From assembly GCF_020404745.1 (NCBI RefSeq), contig NZ_JAIZAP010000002.1, positions 186,001-250,000 of the forward strand: a stretch of DNA of 64,000 nt. Direction: 5' to 3'. Position 1 is the stretch's first letter. Every line of letters begins with the position of its first letter. Below the pieces are notes generated by a model. That model was given only the letters and a program-made list of their open reading frames with translations. It did not search any database and was not told where the DNA came from. The translations under genes and the position numbers were made by a program. Positions 1-8,836 of this stretch are shown here, piece after piece. The stretch is from Aquibacillus saliphilus (lineage in GTDB: Bacteria; Bacillota; Bacilli; Bacillales; Amphibacillaceae).

Positions 1-1664
1 TTGAAACCGTTATTTATCATGCATTTGTTTTTGGAATACTGAGTATCATAGCAACGCATATTGGGGTAGTGGTAAAAGGTGACGAAATACGGTTTTCACC
101 GTGGGTGTTGGAGGTAAAACAGGACGAAATATTAGTCGGTTTTAGTCTCGTAATTGTTATGATTGCGGGTTTACTAGGAGGTCCGTTTGTAGGATTTGGA
201 TCTGGAATTATAGCAGCATTTTACGTTTTTTTAATAGGTGATGTAGGGTGGATAGCAAATAGTATCATAAATCCTCTAGCTGGATTAGCTGCTGGCTGGA
301 CAGGTCAATTTTTTTCACAAGAAAGAGTAATTGCGCCAAACAAAGCTTTATTTATTGGAATTTTTCCTCCAGTGTTGCATATGGGCCTTTTATTAATCTT
401 TTTACCTAATCAAAAAGTAGCAATCGATTTAGTTAACACCATAGGAATTCCTTTAGTTATCACCAATTCCGTTGCATTAGCAATTATTACGATGATGATT
501 CGGATAGCATTAAATGAAACGGAGCGTGAAGCTGCATTAGAAACAAATCGCGCATTATCGATAACGGAAAAAACGTTACCATTACTAAGACAAGATTCCT
601 TTTCAGATAAAGCTGAGGAGATTGCTCAGTTACTTTATGATGAGTTAAATGTCGATGCTATATCGGTAACGGATAGAAAAGACGTGTTGGCACATATTGG
701 ACTGGGAAGGGATCATCATTGTCCTGGCGATCGGCTAAAAATGCTACTGTCTCATAAAGCGATTGAAGGTGGGGAAATTCAAGTAGCCTACAATAAAAAA
801 GATATTCAGTGTCGTTTTGAGAAATGTCCATTAACAACAGCAATCATGGTACCTATTTATCAATCAGGGGAAATTATTGGGTTAATAAACTTATACTATC
901 GTCATTCTCAACAAATTCGCACGGTGGAGACAACTTTAGCGAGGGGACTTGGTACACTTATTTCAAACCAGATTAGTGGTTTAGAAGCGGAAAGAATGAA
1001 AGAGCTATTAAAAGATGCGGAAATGCGTAATCTTCAGGCACAAATTAATCCTCATTTTCTTTTTAATACATTCAACCTGATCCATTCCCTACTGCGAGTG
1101 GATGCAGAATATGCAAGACATATCCTTGTACAGTTAAGTCAGTATATGCGGGCCAATTTAAAAATAGCAAATGCATCATTGATCCCACTACATGATGAGG
1201 TAAATCATCTAAATGCCTATTTAGAAATTGTTAAAGCACGATTCTCCGACCAGATTGAAGTAAATATTGACATTGAATCAGGCTTAGAGAATGTACTTAT
1301 ACCCCCGGCGACATTACAACCATTAGTAGAAAACAGTATTCGGCATGGTATTGACATTCAGAAGGAACTAGGAAAAATTACGGTTAAAATGAAGAAAATA
1401 GATGACAGAGTTTTTGTCGAGGTGGAGGATAATGGAAAGGGCTTTCCAGAAGAACTTTTACTTACCATCGGCAAGGAACCTTTAGCAGGTAATGATGGAA
1501 ATGGGTTAGCCTTATACAATATCAATGAGCGAATGAAAGGGTTGTTAGGAGAACACACAGGATTGCACTTTGAAAATCATGACAATGGAGGGATTGTGTT
1601 CTTTGAACTACCAATTAATCTAAGGAGTGACGATGAAATAGTATCTGAAAGTGAAGTTTCATAA
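1..1664 (+). CDS. lytS: LytS-type sensor histidine kinase (5' truncated by window)
   Basis: Membrane sensor kinase of the LytS/YpdA family, partner of the response regulator just downstream. The frame is open from base 3, and no start is needed at 69 because transmembrane sequence (YHAFVFGILSIIATHIGVVV) continues upstream, so the gene begins before the window. Visible order: multi-span 5TM-LYT sensor with Gly-rich helices (GLLGGPFVGFGSG), a GAF-like middle domain, the His_kinase box with phosphoacceptor His in QAQINPHFLFNTFNL, then an HATPase domain with N-box (LVENSIRHGI) and G-box (DNGKGF). In Bacillus subtilis LytST senses pyruvate or related metabolites and activates a transporter; a transporter operon follows here too. 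The next gene begins 15 nt after the stop, so the two are co-transcribed. The family call is secure; the ligand is unknown. Confidence 0.95.
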   Translation, partial: ETVIYHAFVFGILSIIATHIGVVVKGDEIRFSPWVLEVKQDEILVGFSLVIVMIAGLLGGPFVGFGSGIIAAFYVFLIGDVGWIANSIINPLAGLAAGWTGQFFSQERVIAPNKALFIGIFPPVLHMGLLLIFLPNQKVAIDLVNTIGIPLVITNSVALAIITMMIRIALNETEREAALETNRALSITEKTLPLLRQDSFSDKAEEIAQLLYDELNVDAISVTDRKDVLAHIGLGRDHHCPGDRLKMLLSHKAIEGGEIQVAYNKKDIQCRFEKCPLTTAIMVPIYQSGEIIGLINLYYRHSQQIRTVETTLARGLGTLISNQISGLEAERMKELLKDAEMRNLQAQINPHFLFNTFNLIHSLLRVDAEYARHILVQLSQYMRANLKIANASLIPLHDEVNHLNAYLEIVKARFSDQIEVNIDIESGLENVLIPPATLQPLVENSIRHGIDIQKELGKITVKMKKIDDRVFVEVEDNGKGFPEELLLTIGKEPLAGNDGNGLALYNINERMKGLLGEHTGLHFENHDNGGIVFFELPINLRSDDEIVSESEVS

Positions 1665-1679
1665 TGGAGGTCATTTGAA

Positions 1680-2414
1680 ATGAAAATGCATGTAATGATT
1701 GCAGAGGACGAACGGATAGCACGAGAGGAATTAACCTATCTACTCCAACAAGAACACGACGTAATTTTGTGTGAAAGTGCTAATAACGGAGAGGAGTTAT
1801 TAAAACTCTATCAAACTTTTCATCCAAATGTCATCTTTCTAGACATACATATGCCTGGAATCAATGGAATTGACGTTGCACATCTACTTCGAAAAGGTCC
1901 ACTTGAACCAAAACCTCTTATCGTTTTTACGACAGCTTATGATAACTATGGTGTGCAAGCATTTGATATCCAAGCAACGGACTATTTACTAAAACCATAC
2001 GACAAAGCGAGGTTTCATGTTGCGATGGAGCGCGTTCGTTCAGAGTTAAGTATGAAAGATGCTAGTATCCCACAGATTGATAAACTGGTCATCTCCGTAG
2101 AAGAAAAAATAAGAATACTCGATCCAAAACAAATTGGATATGCAGTACGAGAGGGTAAAACTCTAAAAATCTATAAATTGGATAATGAAGTCATCGAAAC
2201 AAAAATGAACTTGAAAGAATTAGAGGAGAAACTTCGGGGCTACTCTTTTTACCGTCCTCACCGCAGTTATTTAGTGAATTTGGACGAAGTATGTGAAATT
2301 ACGCCATGGTTTAATGGGGCGTATAACTTAGTGATCAATGATTGTGAAAAGTCACAAATTCCAGTAAGTAGAATAGCGTGGAAAGGATTTATGGAAGCAC
2401 TCCATCGAACGTAA
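1680..2414 (+). CDS. lytT: LytT-type response regulator (REC + LytTR DNA-binding domain)
   Basis: Cytoplasmic response regulator, 244 aa. The N-terminal receiver domain (about 1-120) has the acidic pair EDE near the start, phospho-acceptor Asp in VIFLDIHMPGINGID, the conserved Thr in FTTAYD and Lys in YLLKPYDK. The C-terminal LytTR domain (about 140-240) contains the typical PHRSYLVNLDEV stretch. LytTR proteins bind pairs of short direct repeats about two helical turns apart; exactly such a pair lies 26 bp after this gene. RBS GGAGG precedes the ATG. Together with the kinase it most likely activates the symporter genes downstream. Confidence 0.95.
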   Translation: MKMHVMIAEDERIAREELTYLLQQEHDVILCESANNGEELLKLYQTFHPNVIFLDIHMPGINGIDVAHLLRKGPLEPKPLIVFTTAYDNYGVQAFDIQATDYLLKPYDKARFHVAMERVRSELSMKDASIPQIDKLVISVEEKIRILDPKQIGYAVREGKTLKIYKLDNEVIETKMNLKELEEKLRGYSFYRPHRSYLVNLDEVCEITPWFNGAYNLVINDCEKSQIPVSRIAWKGFMEALHRT

Positions 2415-2439
2415 ACATCCTACCATTCACTCTAGTTTT

Positions 2440-2469
2440 TATACATTTTAAACCAAAAAATATACATTT
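2440..2469 (+). promoter_or_regulatory. Putative LytT operator: two direct repeats with 21-bp period
   Basis: The 9-mer TATACATTT occurs at 2440-2448 and again at 2461-2469, a start-to-start distance of 21 bp. LytTR regulators such as AgrA and ComE are known to bind two 9-bp direct repeats with about this spacing. It sits just upstream of the symporter promoter. The repeat is seen; the binding protein is inferred. Confidence 0.6.
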
Positions 2470-2481
2470 CGGAACATTATC

Positions 2482-2510
2482 CAAATTATTGATGCATCGT
2501 TTAATATAAT
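2482..2510 (+). promoter_or_regulatory. Candidate promoter of the symporter operon
   Basis: A perfect -10 TATAAT (2505-2510) has only a poor -35 (CAAATT, 2482-2487) at 17 bp. A weak -35 directly downstream of the direct-repeat operator fits an activator-dependent promoter. Confidence 0.5.
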
Positions 2511-2566
2511 AGTCAACAAGCTACAGAAAGCTCGATTGCATGTACAACAATTTGCTAATCGAAAAC

Positions 2567-2580
2567 TGTAAGCGTTTTCT
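2567..2580 (+). promoter_or_regulatory. cre box (CcpA catabolite-repression site)
   Basis: TGTAAGCGTTTTCT matches the Bacillus cre consensus TGWAARCGYTWNCW at every position. It lies about 55 bp downstream of the predicted start point, where CcpA would act as a road-block, so the symporter operon is probably repressed by preferred sugars. Confidence 0.7.
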
Positions 2581-2678
2581 ATTGGAGGTGAATGAAGCAG
2601 AAGATCATCCCAACTTTTACGGTATTACTGTTTATGAGGTCAGTGTAGAAAGTAAGCGCTCAGAAGGAGGGTTAGATA

Positions 2679-2966
2679 ATGGGAGAACCAGAAAAAGTAC
2701 AGACACTGGATGAAAGACAGAATTGGTATTGGAAGAAGAATATAAAGTTTATAAGTGGTTTATTAGTTATTTGGTTCCTTGTTGGTTTAGGTGGAGGTGT
2801 ACTTTTTGCCGTCCCTCTAAACGAAGTTCCATTTTTTGGGGTGACTTTATCATTTTGGATTGGACACCAAGGAGCCATCCTTGTTTTTGTCCTATTAATT
2901 TTAAGTTATGCTATCAGAATGGATAAATTGGACCGGGAGTATTACGAAAAAAAGCTTGAAAAATAA
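2679..2966 (+). CDS. DUF4212 small subunit of sodium/solute symporter
   Basis: 95-aa membrane protein with two hydrophobic helices (about 25-48 and 57-80) and the family's characteristic phrases FISGLLVIWFLVG and PLNEVPFFGVTLSFWIGHQG. DUF4212 proteins are found directly upstream of SSS-family symporters of the acetate/propionate-type VC_2705 group and are thought to be their accessory subunit. RBS AAGGAGG is well placed; the symporter starts 26 nt after the stop. Confidence 0.88.
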   Translation: MGEPEKVQTLDERQNWYWKKNIKFISGLLVIWFLVGLGGGVLFAVPLNEVPFFGVTLSFWIGHQGAILVFVLLILSYAIRMDKLDREYYEKKLEK

Positions 2967-2992
2967 AATTTGTGGAGTAAGGAGGTTTTGAA

Positions 2993-4702
2993 TTGAGTGT
3001 AGAAGTAATTACAATCATAATGGTACTATTTACATTCGCCCTCTATACGGGGATAGGCTGGTTCTCAAGGGTAAAGGACACATCCAGCTTTTATGTAGCA
3101 GGTCAAAACGTTCCTACTGTTGCGAACGGTGCTGCCATTGCAGCGGATTGGATGTCTGCGGCATCCTTTATTTCTATGGCGGGGCTTGTTGCTTTCTTGG
3201 GTTACGATGGGACGATTTACTTGATGGGTTGGACAGGTGGCTATGTTTTACTAGCCTTATTGTTAGCACCATATTTACGGAAATTTGGAAAATTCACTGT
3301 GCCGGATTTTATAGGGGATCGCTTCTATTCTAACTCCGCACGGACGGTTGCTGCCATAGCAACAATCTTTATTTCTATAACCTATATATCGGGACAAATG
3401 CGCGGTGTAGGAATTGTCTTTAGTCGTTACTTACAAGTTGATATCATTGTTGGTGTATTAATTGGAATGGCTATTGTTGGTTTCTTTGCCCTTCTAGGCG
3501 GAATGAAAGGTATCACATGGACACAAGCAACCCAATACTTCGTTATTATCATTGCATTTCTAATTCCAGCAGTTGCAATATCGCTCCAGTTAACCGGAAA
3601 TCCAGTTCCACAGCTGGCGCTAACTAGCAGCGATATTGTAGAGCGATTGAGTACCATTCAGGTCGATTTAGGGATGACAGAGTACATGGCTCCATTTACA
3701 AACCTATCTATGCTTAATGTATTCATGATTGCTTTGGCATTAATGGCAGGAACTGCCGGTTTACCCCATGTTATCGTGCGATTCTATACAGTTAAAAATG
3801 TTCGAGCTGCTCGTTGGTCAGCGGTATGGGCTATTATTTTCATTGCACTACTTTACTTAACTGCTCCAGCAGTTGGTGCATTTGCAAAGTATAATCTAAT
3901 CAGTACGATTGCAGATCAACCGTTAGAGGAGGTGCAGGATATTGAATGGGTAAGTAAATGGGAAACAACTGGATTATTACAATTTAACGATCTCAATGGA
4001 GATGGGATTATTAACTTTTCAGAAGGTTCAGCAGACAATGAAGTAATCATTGATAAGGATATTATGGTACTTTCTACTCCTGAAGTTGCAAATTTAGCAC
4101 CGTTTATTATTGCACTTGTTGCAACAGGTGGTTTGGCGGCAGCACTGTCGACAGCCTCAGGTTTATTGATTACGATGTCAAGTGCGGTATCACATGATAT
4201 TTATTATCGAATATTTAATAAAGAGGCTTCTGAAAAACAAAGGTTACGGGTCGGGCGATTATCATTACTTGTTGCTCTTTTAGTTGCTGCATACGTTGGT
4301 ATAAATCCTCCAGGGTTTGCAGGGGAAGTGGTTGCCTTGGCATTTGGACTAGGTGCAGCCAGTCTCTTCCCGGTTATCTTACTCGGAATATTTGATAAGC
4401 GGATGAATAAAGAAGGAGCCATTGCGGGTATTCTAACTGGTTTAATATTTACACTTGTGACGATTAGTCTAATTCTTTCCAGAACTATTTTTGGAACAGA
4501 AGAAGCAATCATAGATAGCTTCTTTGGAATTAATGCACAAGGCGTCGGTGTTGTTGGTATGATCTTAAACTTCATCGTAAGTTTCATCGTTTCACGAAAC
4601 ACACCAGAACCGCCAATTGAAATTCAGCAGTTGATTGAAAATGTTCGAGCACCAGAAATGGATGACAATCTAGAAGCTGCTGCAACAAAAGAGAGTGAAT
4701 AG
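2993..4702 (+). CDS. Sodium:solute symporter large subunit (SSS family, VC_2705-like)
   Basis: 569-aa polytopic transporter, about 13 membrane helices, TTG start after AAGGAGG. SSS hallmarks include the N-terminal YVAGQNVPTVANGAAIAADW stretch, the GLPHVIVRFYTV motif and the Na-site helix (GGLAAALSTASGLL). It resembles ActP-type carboxylate/Na+ symporters, so acetate, pyruvate or another small carboxylate is the likely substrate. The loop before the Na-site helix holds a textbook EF-hand loop (residues 333-344, D-x-N-x-D-G-x-I-x-x-x-E). Downstream of LytST-like operator and a cre box; operon with the DUF4212 gene and the following membrane gene. Confidence 0.92.
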   Translation: MSVEVITIIMVLFTFALYTGIGWFSRVKDTSSFYVAGQNVPTVANGAAIAADWMSAASFISMAGLVAFLGYDGTIYLMGWTGGYVLLALLLAPYLRKFGKFTVPDFIGDRFYSNSARTVAAIATIFISITYISGQMRGVGIVFSRYLQVDIIVGVLIGMAIVGFFALLGGMKGITWTQATQYFVIIIAFLIPAVAISLQLTGNPVPQLALTSSDIVERLSTIQVDLGMTEYMAPFTNLSMLNVFMIALALMAGTAGLPHVIVRFYTVKNVRAARWSAVWAIIFIALLYLTAPAVGAFAKYNLISTIADQPLEEVQDIEWVSKWETTGLLQFNDLNGDGIINFSEGSADNEVIIDKDIMVLSTPEVANLAPFIIALVATGGLAAALSTASGLLITMSSAVSHDIYYRIFNKEASEKQRLRVGRLSLLVALLVAAYVGINPPGFAGEVVALAFGLGAASLFPVILLGIFDKRMNKEGAIAGILTGLIFTLVTISLILSRTIFGTEEAIIDSFFGINAQGVGVVGMILNFIVSFIVSRNTPEPPIEIQQLIENVRAPEMDDNLEAAATKESE

Positions 4703-4732
4703 GTAAGTATCGTTTGGAAGGAGGCAAATACG

Positions 4733-5227
4733 TTGAATTTAATAAATATAATTGCAATTTCACTTACCACACTTGTTTGGTTTCATCCTTGGATGGAACT
4801 ACAAACCTTTAGAAAAGTGATTGGCATCACTTTGTTTTTGGAACTGTTCTATCTGCTCGGGTCATACTTGTTAGACTGGCCATTTCCAACACCATTAGTT
4901 CTCGTGCAACTGTTTATTGTTACAGTATGGGGTGTTGTACTTGGGATTGTTTTTTCACGTGTTTGGCCAATTCCTTCTCAAAAAGGGTTTGAACGGATTT
5001 TTCGGACATTTATGGTTGCAACTCCGGCACTTGGCTTTGGAATGGGATTACAACTCCTTTTACAGGGAGCTCAAGCAACACAAGCAATCTATTTAATCTT
5101 TGCCCTTGCTGCTTGGCTTGGTTCGGGTCATTTTGTGAGAGAAACACCTAAAAAGAGGAACATAATAAAAAAAAATAGATTGCAAATAAGGAACAAAGAA
5201 GCTGGGACAAAACTCAGTATGAAGTAA
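4733..5227 (+). CDS. Hypothetical four-helix membrane protein in symporter operon
   Basis: 164 aa, TTG start after a strong GGAGG. About four hydrophobic helices (residues 4-20, 28-50, 58-80, 95-135) and a short basic tail. I do not recognise a named family. It starts 30 nt after the symporter and is closed by a hairpin terminator, so it is the last gene of the operon. A transport accessory role is only a guess from position. Confidence 0.75.
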   Translation: MNLINIIAISLTTLVWFHPWMELQTFRKVIGITLFLELFYLLGSYLLDWPFPTPLVLVQLFIVTVWGVVLGIVFSRVWPIPSQKGFERIFRTFMVATPALGFGMGLQLLLQGAQATQAIYLIFALAAWLGSGHFVRETPKKRNIIKKNRLQIRNKEAGTKLSMK

Positions 5228-5228
5228 T

Positions 5229-5275
5229 AAAAAAGCGTTACCTTCCAACTCATTGTTGGCGGGTTTCGCTTTTTT
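5229..5275 (+). terminator. Rho-independent terminator of symporter operon
   Basis: AAAAAAGCG pairs with CGCTTTTTT around an inner CCAAC/GTTGG hairpin and ends in a T-run. Confidence 0.8.
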
Positions 5276-5360
5276 GAAATTTAGCAAGTAAAAAAGGATA
5301 CCTTTTGATAAAATTAAAATGACCACTTTACAACCATAGGAGGTTCCTTAAGGAATAGAA

Positions 5361-5406
5361 GGGGTCAGATACCACAAAAAGACCAATATTCGTTCCTGAC
5401 CCTGTT
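5361..5406. repeat. Dispersed palindrome, GGGTCAG/CTGACCC type
   Basis: Arms GGGTCAG and CTGACCC frame about 30 nt. It lacks a T-run and may be a decayed member of the terminator-like family seen at 8770, 34497, 38566, 53179 and 54018. Confidence 0.5.
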
Positions 5407-5546
5407 CAAATAAGTTAAGACTGAGAAGAGGAATAATAGATTACTTTCGAGATTGGTTTTAATAAAGTCCTGTTAACTTTAAAGCACCTTTTATTTGAAT
5501 AATTAACACCTAAATTCATGATAATAAGAAAAAAGGATGTGAAGTT

Positions 5547-5978
5547 ATGAAAAACGAAGAAATTGTTATTGAAGAATTAAATACTTTATTAAGAGGTACA
5601 TACTTGGGTATTCATGCTCTAGAACACCATATCCAACATCTAGATAATACCGACTTAAAGCGAAAGTTTCAATCGATGCAACAGGAGTCTAAGCAGAATG
5701 CTCAAAAGCTTGCAGAACGAATCCAAGATTTAGAGGGCGTTCCTGCCGATAGTGAAGGCGTATCTGGAAAAATGCACAGCTTTATGCATGATAGGATGCT
5801 TTCTGAAAATACGAGGGATATTCTAGAAGATGCTTTAAAAGGGGTAGATAATTATGGTGTTCAATACTCAGAGGAGGTTGCCAAGGGAGACTTAGACCTA
5901 GAAAGTAAAAGAATTGTCGAGGAAATTATTAATAATAATCGAAGGCATGCTGACGAGTTAAGTCAATTGCTCCATTAA
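5547..5978 (+). CDS. DUF2383 (PA2169-type) ferritin-like four-helix protein
   Basis: 143-aa soluble helical protein. The opening ELNTLLRGTYLGIHALEHHI and the later helices with VDNYGVQYSEEV and RRHADEL fit the DUF2383/PA2169 family of ferritin-like bundles. Residues E, H and EH pairs recur but a full di-iron motif set is not clear to me. RBS AAAAAGGATG lies before ATG. It stands alone between hairpins. Function in the family is not established; stress or spore association is often suspected. Confidence 0.75.
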   Translation: MKNEEIVIEELNTLLRGTYLGIHALEHHIQHLDNTDLKRKFQSMQQESKQNAQKLAERIQDLEGVPADSEGVSGKMHSFMHDRMLSENTRDILEDALKGVDNYGVQYSEEVAKGDLDLESKRIVEEIINNNRRHADELSQLLH

Positions 5979-6042
5979 CTTATGCAATTAGTTGATTTGT
6001 TTAACTAAGAATAGGCCTTTCAATTAATGTTTTAAACTTATG

Positions 6043-6078
6043 TGCTACCATTGCTTTTGTCGCGATGGTAGCTACTTT
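6043..6078 (+). terminator. Hairpin terminator
   Basis: GCTACCAT (6043-6050) pairs with ATGGTAGC (6065-6072), followed by TACTTTTGTT. It probably ends the DUF2383 transcript. Confidence 0.6.
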
Positions 6079-6197
6079 TGTTAACAGTTTTTTTGGGTCA
6101 TTTGTTTGATTGCCAATCACACTTAAAAGCGCATCCTGACCAATCGCTACGTATGAACAATTGCATAAAAATCACAAGATTGATATAGTAATCTACC

Positions 6198-7043
6198 CTA
6201 TATCCAATTTTCTTTGAAATCCTCAACATATTTTTGTATATTTGTAGGCATTTTACCTGTTACTTTTTCATAATCATGTTGGATTCCTTTTGCTAGTCCT
6301 AGCTTTGTTGGAATATGAATACCAACGACGACGTTAACAAACTCTTCATCTTCACCTACCTTTTTCATAAATTCTTTAAACTCTTTGATAGAAGGGTTAG
6401 TGTATTCAATTTTAATACCAAGAACATCAGTCATGATTTTTGCAACATCAAAAAAGTCAAGTGCTTCATTTCCTGTGATAACATAGATTTTGTTTTTATG
6501 TTTCACTGATTCGATTAACGAGACAGCAGCTATTTCAGCAAGGTCTCTTGTGTCAACAAAGCTTGTCTTTCCTTTACCTGCTGGAACAAAGATCCGTTGT
6601 CTTTCCTTGATTTCCTTACAAAGGAAGTCATTTAAGTTTTGCATAAAATACCCAGCTCGGATAAATGTATAAGGAATCTGGGAGCTTTTGATTAGCTTTT
6701 CCATTTTGTAATGGTGGATAAATGGCATGAATTGTACGTCTTTTAACGACAAATAGGCAATGTGCTTAATCCCTTTATCCTTTGCCTTTTTTAAAAAGAT
6801 ATCAAATTGAAGATGTTCACCAGGTGGGTACATTAAAAAGATACGGTCAACATTTTCAAGCGCCCCATCAAACGTGCTTGGATCAGAAAAATCAAGACTC
6901 ACAAACTCATATCCATCACCAAACGTAGCTGTGGCTTTTTCGACATTTCGAACCGCACATAACATTGAAATATCTTTCTCCTTTAGATAGTTAGTAACCT
7001 GTGAGCCAATCTTCCCGGTAAAGCCTGTAACTAAAATCTTCAT
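6198..7043 (-). CDS. NmrA-like NAD(P)-binding oxidoreductase / nitrogen-regulator type SDR
   Basis: 281 aa, atypical short-chain dehydrogenase of the NmrA/QorB type. The Rossmann motif TGFTGKIGSQV sits at the N-terminus and the interior has RAGYFMQN and GKTSFVDTRDLAEIAA, as in azoreductase-like NmrA proteins. There is no classical YxxxK. RBS GGGGGAACA precedes ATG. A broken MarR regulator gene lies 84 bp upstream on the same strand, so the pair was probably once a MarR-controlled unit. The substrate cannot be told; NADPH binding or quinone reduction is likely. Confidence 0.85.
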   Translation of the reverse strand: MKILVTGFTGKIGSQVTNYLKEKDISMLCAVRNVEKATATFGDGYEFVSLDFSDPSTFDGALENVDRIFLMYPPGEHLQFDIFLKKAKDKGIKHIAYLSLKDVQFMPFIHHYKMEKLIKSSQIPYTFIRAGYFMQNLNDFLCKEIKERQRIFVPAGKGKTSFVDTRDLAEIAAVSLIESVKHKNKIYVITGNEALDFFDVAKIMTDVLGIKIEYTNPSIKEFKEFMKKVGEDEEFVNVVVGIHIPTKLGLAKGIQHDYEKVTGKMPTNIQKYVEDFKENWI

Positions 7044-7127
7044 TCATTGTTCCCCCCATTTAAAACAAGAAATGGATTGACTACTTCTTGTGTTTCTCAG
7101 TTATAATCAATATTTTTTTGTTTTTGT

Positions 7128-7423
7128 CTAGCGTCGTTTCCCCTTGTTGTTAAAGCTTTCAATTCTGTCTGAAATCTTATTTGACATATCAATTGTGTTT
7201 AATAGCCCTTCCTCAGAAAAATCCTGCAAAATGTATTGATATAACTCAACATGTTCTTTTTCTTATCTTGCACAAGATTTTCACCTTTTTTAGATAAAAC
7301 CACCGTGACAACTCTTCGGTCTACCTTACTTCGCTGCCTTTCGATTAAATCCAAGCTTTCAAGCTTATCGGCAATACCAGTTGAAGCACCTGATGTCACA
7401 CATAATTTCAACGAAGTTCTCAT
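7128..7423 (-). pseudogene. MarR-family regulator, truncated and frameshifted
   Basis: The frame from 7423 encodes the winged-helix part of a MarR protein (LCVTSGASTGIADKLESL, then VDRRVVTVVLSKKG) but starts about 45 residues too late. After the A-rich run in QDKKK it shifts frame: the natural C-terminus (HVELYQYILQDFSEEGLLN) continues in another frame to a TAG at 7128-7130. One missing A near 7255-7265 explains this. Both ends are therefore damaged. It probably regulated the NmrA gene downstream. Confidence 0.8.
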
Positions 7424-7660
7424 AACCTCCTTCTACTTCCAGGCAAATTTGGTGATTCTTATTGAAATCCGCTATTCCCGCTCGACCGATGCATGCACAT
7501 ATGAAAAGGTGGAGTAGTGTATTAAGGTATCTGGATTTGATATGAATAGAGTTAACAGAAGATTTTAGTTATTGTGACACGAGGGAATGGTTCGTGCTCC
7601 ACCAAAAGATGAAGAGGTCAGTGATATTATCCCCGTATAGTAGAGATTTCGTTAGGTTAT

Positions 7661-7745
7661 GGTGCCGGGTATCACGTTTGAATAAGTGTCTACGTGAAGT
7701 TTCCGGCACTGTTTTTTTGTGGGACAAGGGACCTGACCTTTTGTC
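7661..7745. terminator. Two adjacent hairpins between broken marR region and map
   Basis: GTGCCGG (near 7662) pairs with CCGGCAC and is followed by GTTTTTTT; an inner TATCACGT/ACGTGA adds to it. Right after it GGACAA/TTGTCC (7722-7745) forms a small second hairpin. Both lie at the 3' side of the minus-strand map gene, and the T-run also serves the plus strand. Confidence 0.55.
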
Positions 7746-7761
7746 CAGTGATATTAATGGC

Positions 7762-8514
<753 letters not shown>

Positions 8515-8769
8515 TCACTTTTTAATGTATTTTATGTTTATTATTTCATTTAAATTCTAGCATAAGTGGAAAGACTTTTTCTTCAATAAAATGCCCCGAT
8601 TTAACAATCATCCTTCATAAAAAATAGACATGTATCCATAGTTTGTTCAATAACTATCAATTTTTATAGAACTGCCTATTATTTATTATACAACTTGTCA
8701 CTAACAAATTACATAGGATTGTGGAGTAACTGTTTTGATGGGGATTGGTTTCAGGCATCACCTGGGAAT

Positions 8770-8826
8770 AAAGGGGTCAGGACCAGATATGGACAAATGT
8801 CCATATGCGGTACCTGACCCCTTTTT
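8770..8826. terminator. Palindromic terminator, GGGGTCAGG/CCTGACCCC family
   Basis: AAAGGGGTCAGG and CCTGACCCCTTTTT form the outer stem; ATATGGAC AAAT GTCCATAT forms a perfect inner stem. It reads as a terminator on both strands and sits 11 bp beyond the chemoreceptor stop. The rest of 8506-8836 shows only the divergent AT-rich upstream region of map. Confidence 0.8.
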
Positions 8827-8836
8827 ATAAAGAACT

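Noticed and set aside
2592-2648. 18-codon ORF (MKQKIIPTFTVLLFMRSV) between cre box and DUF4212 gene
   Set aside because: RBS spacing is only about 3 nt and the peptide has no supporting context; could be chance.
2651-2664. Second cre-like sequence AGTAAGCGCTCAGA
   Set aside because: Three mismatches to the consensus, although the core is palindromic; too weak next to the perfect site at 2567.
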